5,806 nt of DNA, taken from Gammaproteobacteria bacterium (GTDB lineage: Bacteria; Pseudomonadota; Gammaproteobacteria; Natronospirales; REEB76). Under the pieces are notes generated by a model, which worked only from the letters and a program-made list of their open reading frames with translations, ran no database searches and was not told where the DNA came from. A program made the position numbers and the translations under genes. The DNA lies in contig JAGWNO010000124.1 of the NCBI GenBank assembly GCA_028871235.1, positions 1 through 5,806 of the forward strand, in the 5' to 3' direction. The first letter of the stretch is position 1. The number at the start of each line of letters is the position of its first letter. Shown in pieces: positions 5,583 to 5,806 of this stretch.

Positions 5583-5806
5583 ATGGCTGCCACCGTCATG
5601 AACACAGTTCCGGACACCGCCCGCAGCAAATTCGCCTTCGGCGAATTCGTCTTTGAGCCCGGCAGCGGCGAGTTGCACGACGGCGGCAAGACCGCGCTGC
5701 TGCGCCCGCAGGTCGCCAAGTTGCTGACGTTGCTGCTGGAGCGCGCCGGCAACATCGTATCGCGCGAGGACATCCGCAATCACCTGTGGAGCAGCCACAC
5801 GGTGGT
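5583..5806 (+). CDS. winged-helix DNA-binding regulator, OmpR/PhoB (CadC-like) type; 3' end outside window
   Basis: The first 74 residues of a transcription regulator are visible before the window ends. From about residue 17 they show the start of the Trans_reg_C winged helix: the beta-sheet FAFGEFVFEPGSGEL (17-31), the polar turn HDGGKTALLRPQ, the first helix VAKLLTLLLERAGNI and the start of the next, SREDIRNHLW. The recognition helix and wing lie outside. With the DNA-binding domain at the N-terminus and no receiver domain before it, this is the CadC-like layout, in which a transmembrane, TPR or TolB-like domain often follows; the effector part is not visible here. The start is ATG at 5583 with GGGTAGGA just upstream (close spacing); ATG at 5598 is an alternative. 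The gene is divergent from the phosphoribosyltransferase-serA unit. Confidence 0.82.
   Translation, partial: MAATVMNTVPDTARSKFAFGEFVFEPGSGELHDGGKTALLRPQVAKLLTLLLERAGNIVSREDIRNHLWSSHTV
5629..5647. repeat. 8-bp inverted repeat within the start of the regulator gene
   Basis: AATTCGCC (5629-5636) and GGCGAATT (5640-5647) are perfect complements with a 3-nt loop, about 45 nt into the coding sequence. The encoded near-symmetric residues K-F-A-F-G-E-F can produce this by chance. It could also be an operator or an mRNA hairpin that affects early translation. Confidence 0.35.

Noticed and set aside
5501..5798. Two minus-strand frames opposite the winged-helix regulator
   Set aside because: The plus strand encodes a recognisable winged-helix N-terminus; the minus frames have no family features.

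Overview
The window is about 5.8 kb of GC-rich bacterial chromosome. The protein families and the dense, mostly operonic layout suggest a proteobacterium, most likely gammaproteobacterial. This placement is inferred from E. coli-like SerA motifs, a fused-type 2-oxoacid dehydrogenase E1 and REP-like intergenic palindromes. No search was run. There are no insertion sequences, phage genes, tRNAs, rRNAs or CRISPR arrays.

Layout, left to right. (1) The C-terminal transketolase-like (beta) half of a thiamine-diphosphate 2-oxoacid dehydrogenase E1 enters from the left edge on + and ends at 1014. (2) A small, AT-richer, four-helix membrane protein of unknown function lies on - (1011-1454), converging on it with the stop codons sharing a TTAA. 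(3) About 230 bp without a gene follows. (4) A two-gene minus-strand unit encodes an isoprenylcysteine-methyltransferase-like membrane protein (2231-2716) followed directly by a RimJ/RimL-type GNAT acetyltransferase (1688-2230); stop and start abut as TGAATG. (5) A 177-bp spacer (2717-2893) is rich in palindromes, some REP-like. (6) A second minus-strand unit encodes an Apt-type phosphoribosyltransferase (4816-5373) followed 29 nt later by a 630-residue fusion (2894-4786) of a phosphoserine-phosphatase-like HAD domain to a complete E. coli-type SerA with a C-terminal ACT domain. (7) Divergent from this unit, an OmpR/PhoB-type winged-helix regulator starts at 5583 on + and runs off the right edge.

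The main item is the SerB-like/SerA fusion. It joins the first step (3-phosphoglycerate oxidation) and the last step (phosphoserine dephosphorylation) of serine synthesis in one chain; the middle enzyme, SerC, is not in the window. The catalytic residues of both halves and the serine-binding ACT residues are present, so a feedback-regulated bifunctional enzyme is the simplest reading. The upstream phosphoribosyltransferase may link nucleobase salvage to serine and one-carbon supply, but only gene order supports that. Nothing else looks like a new defence or mobile system.
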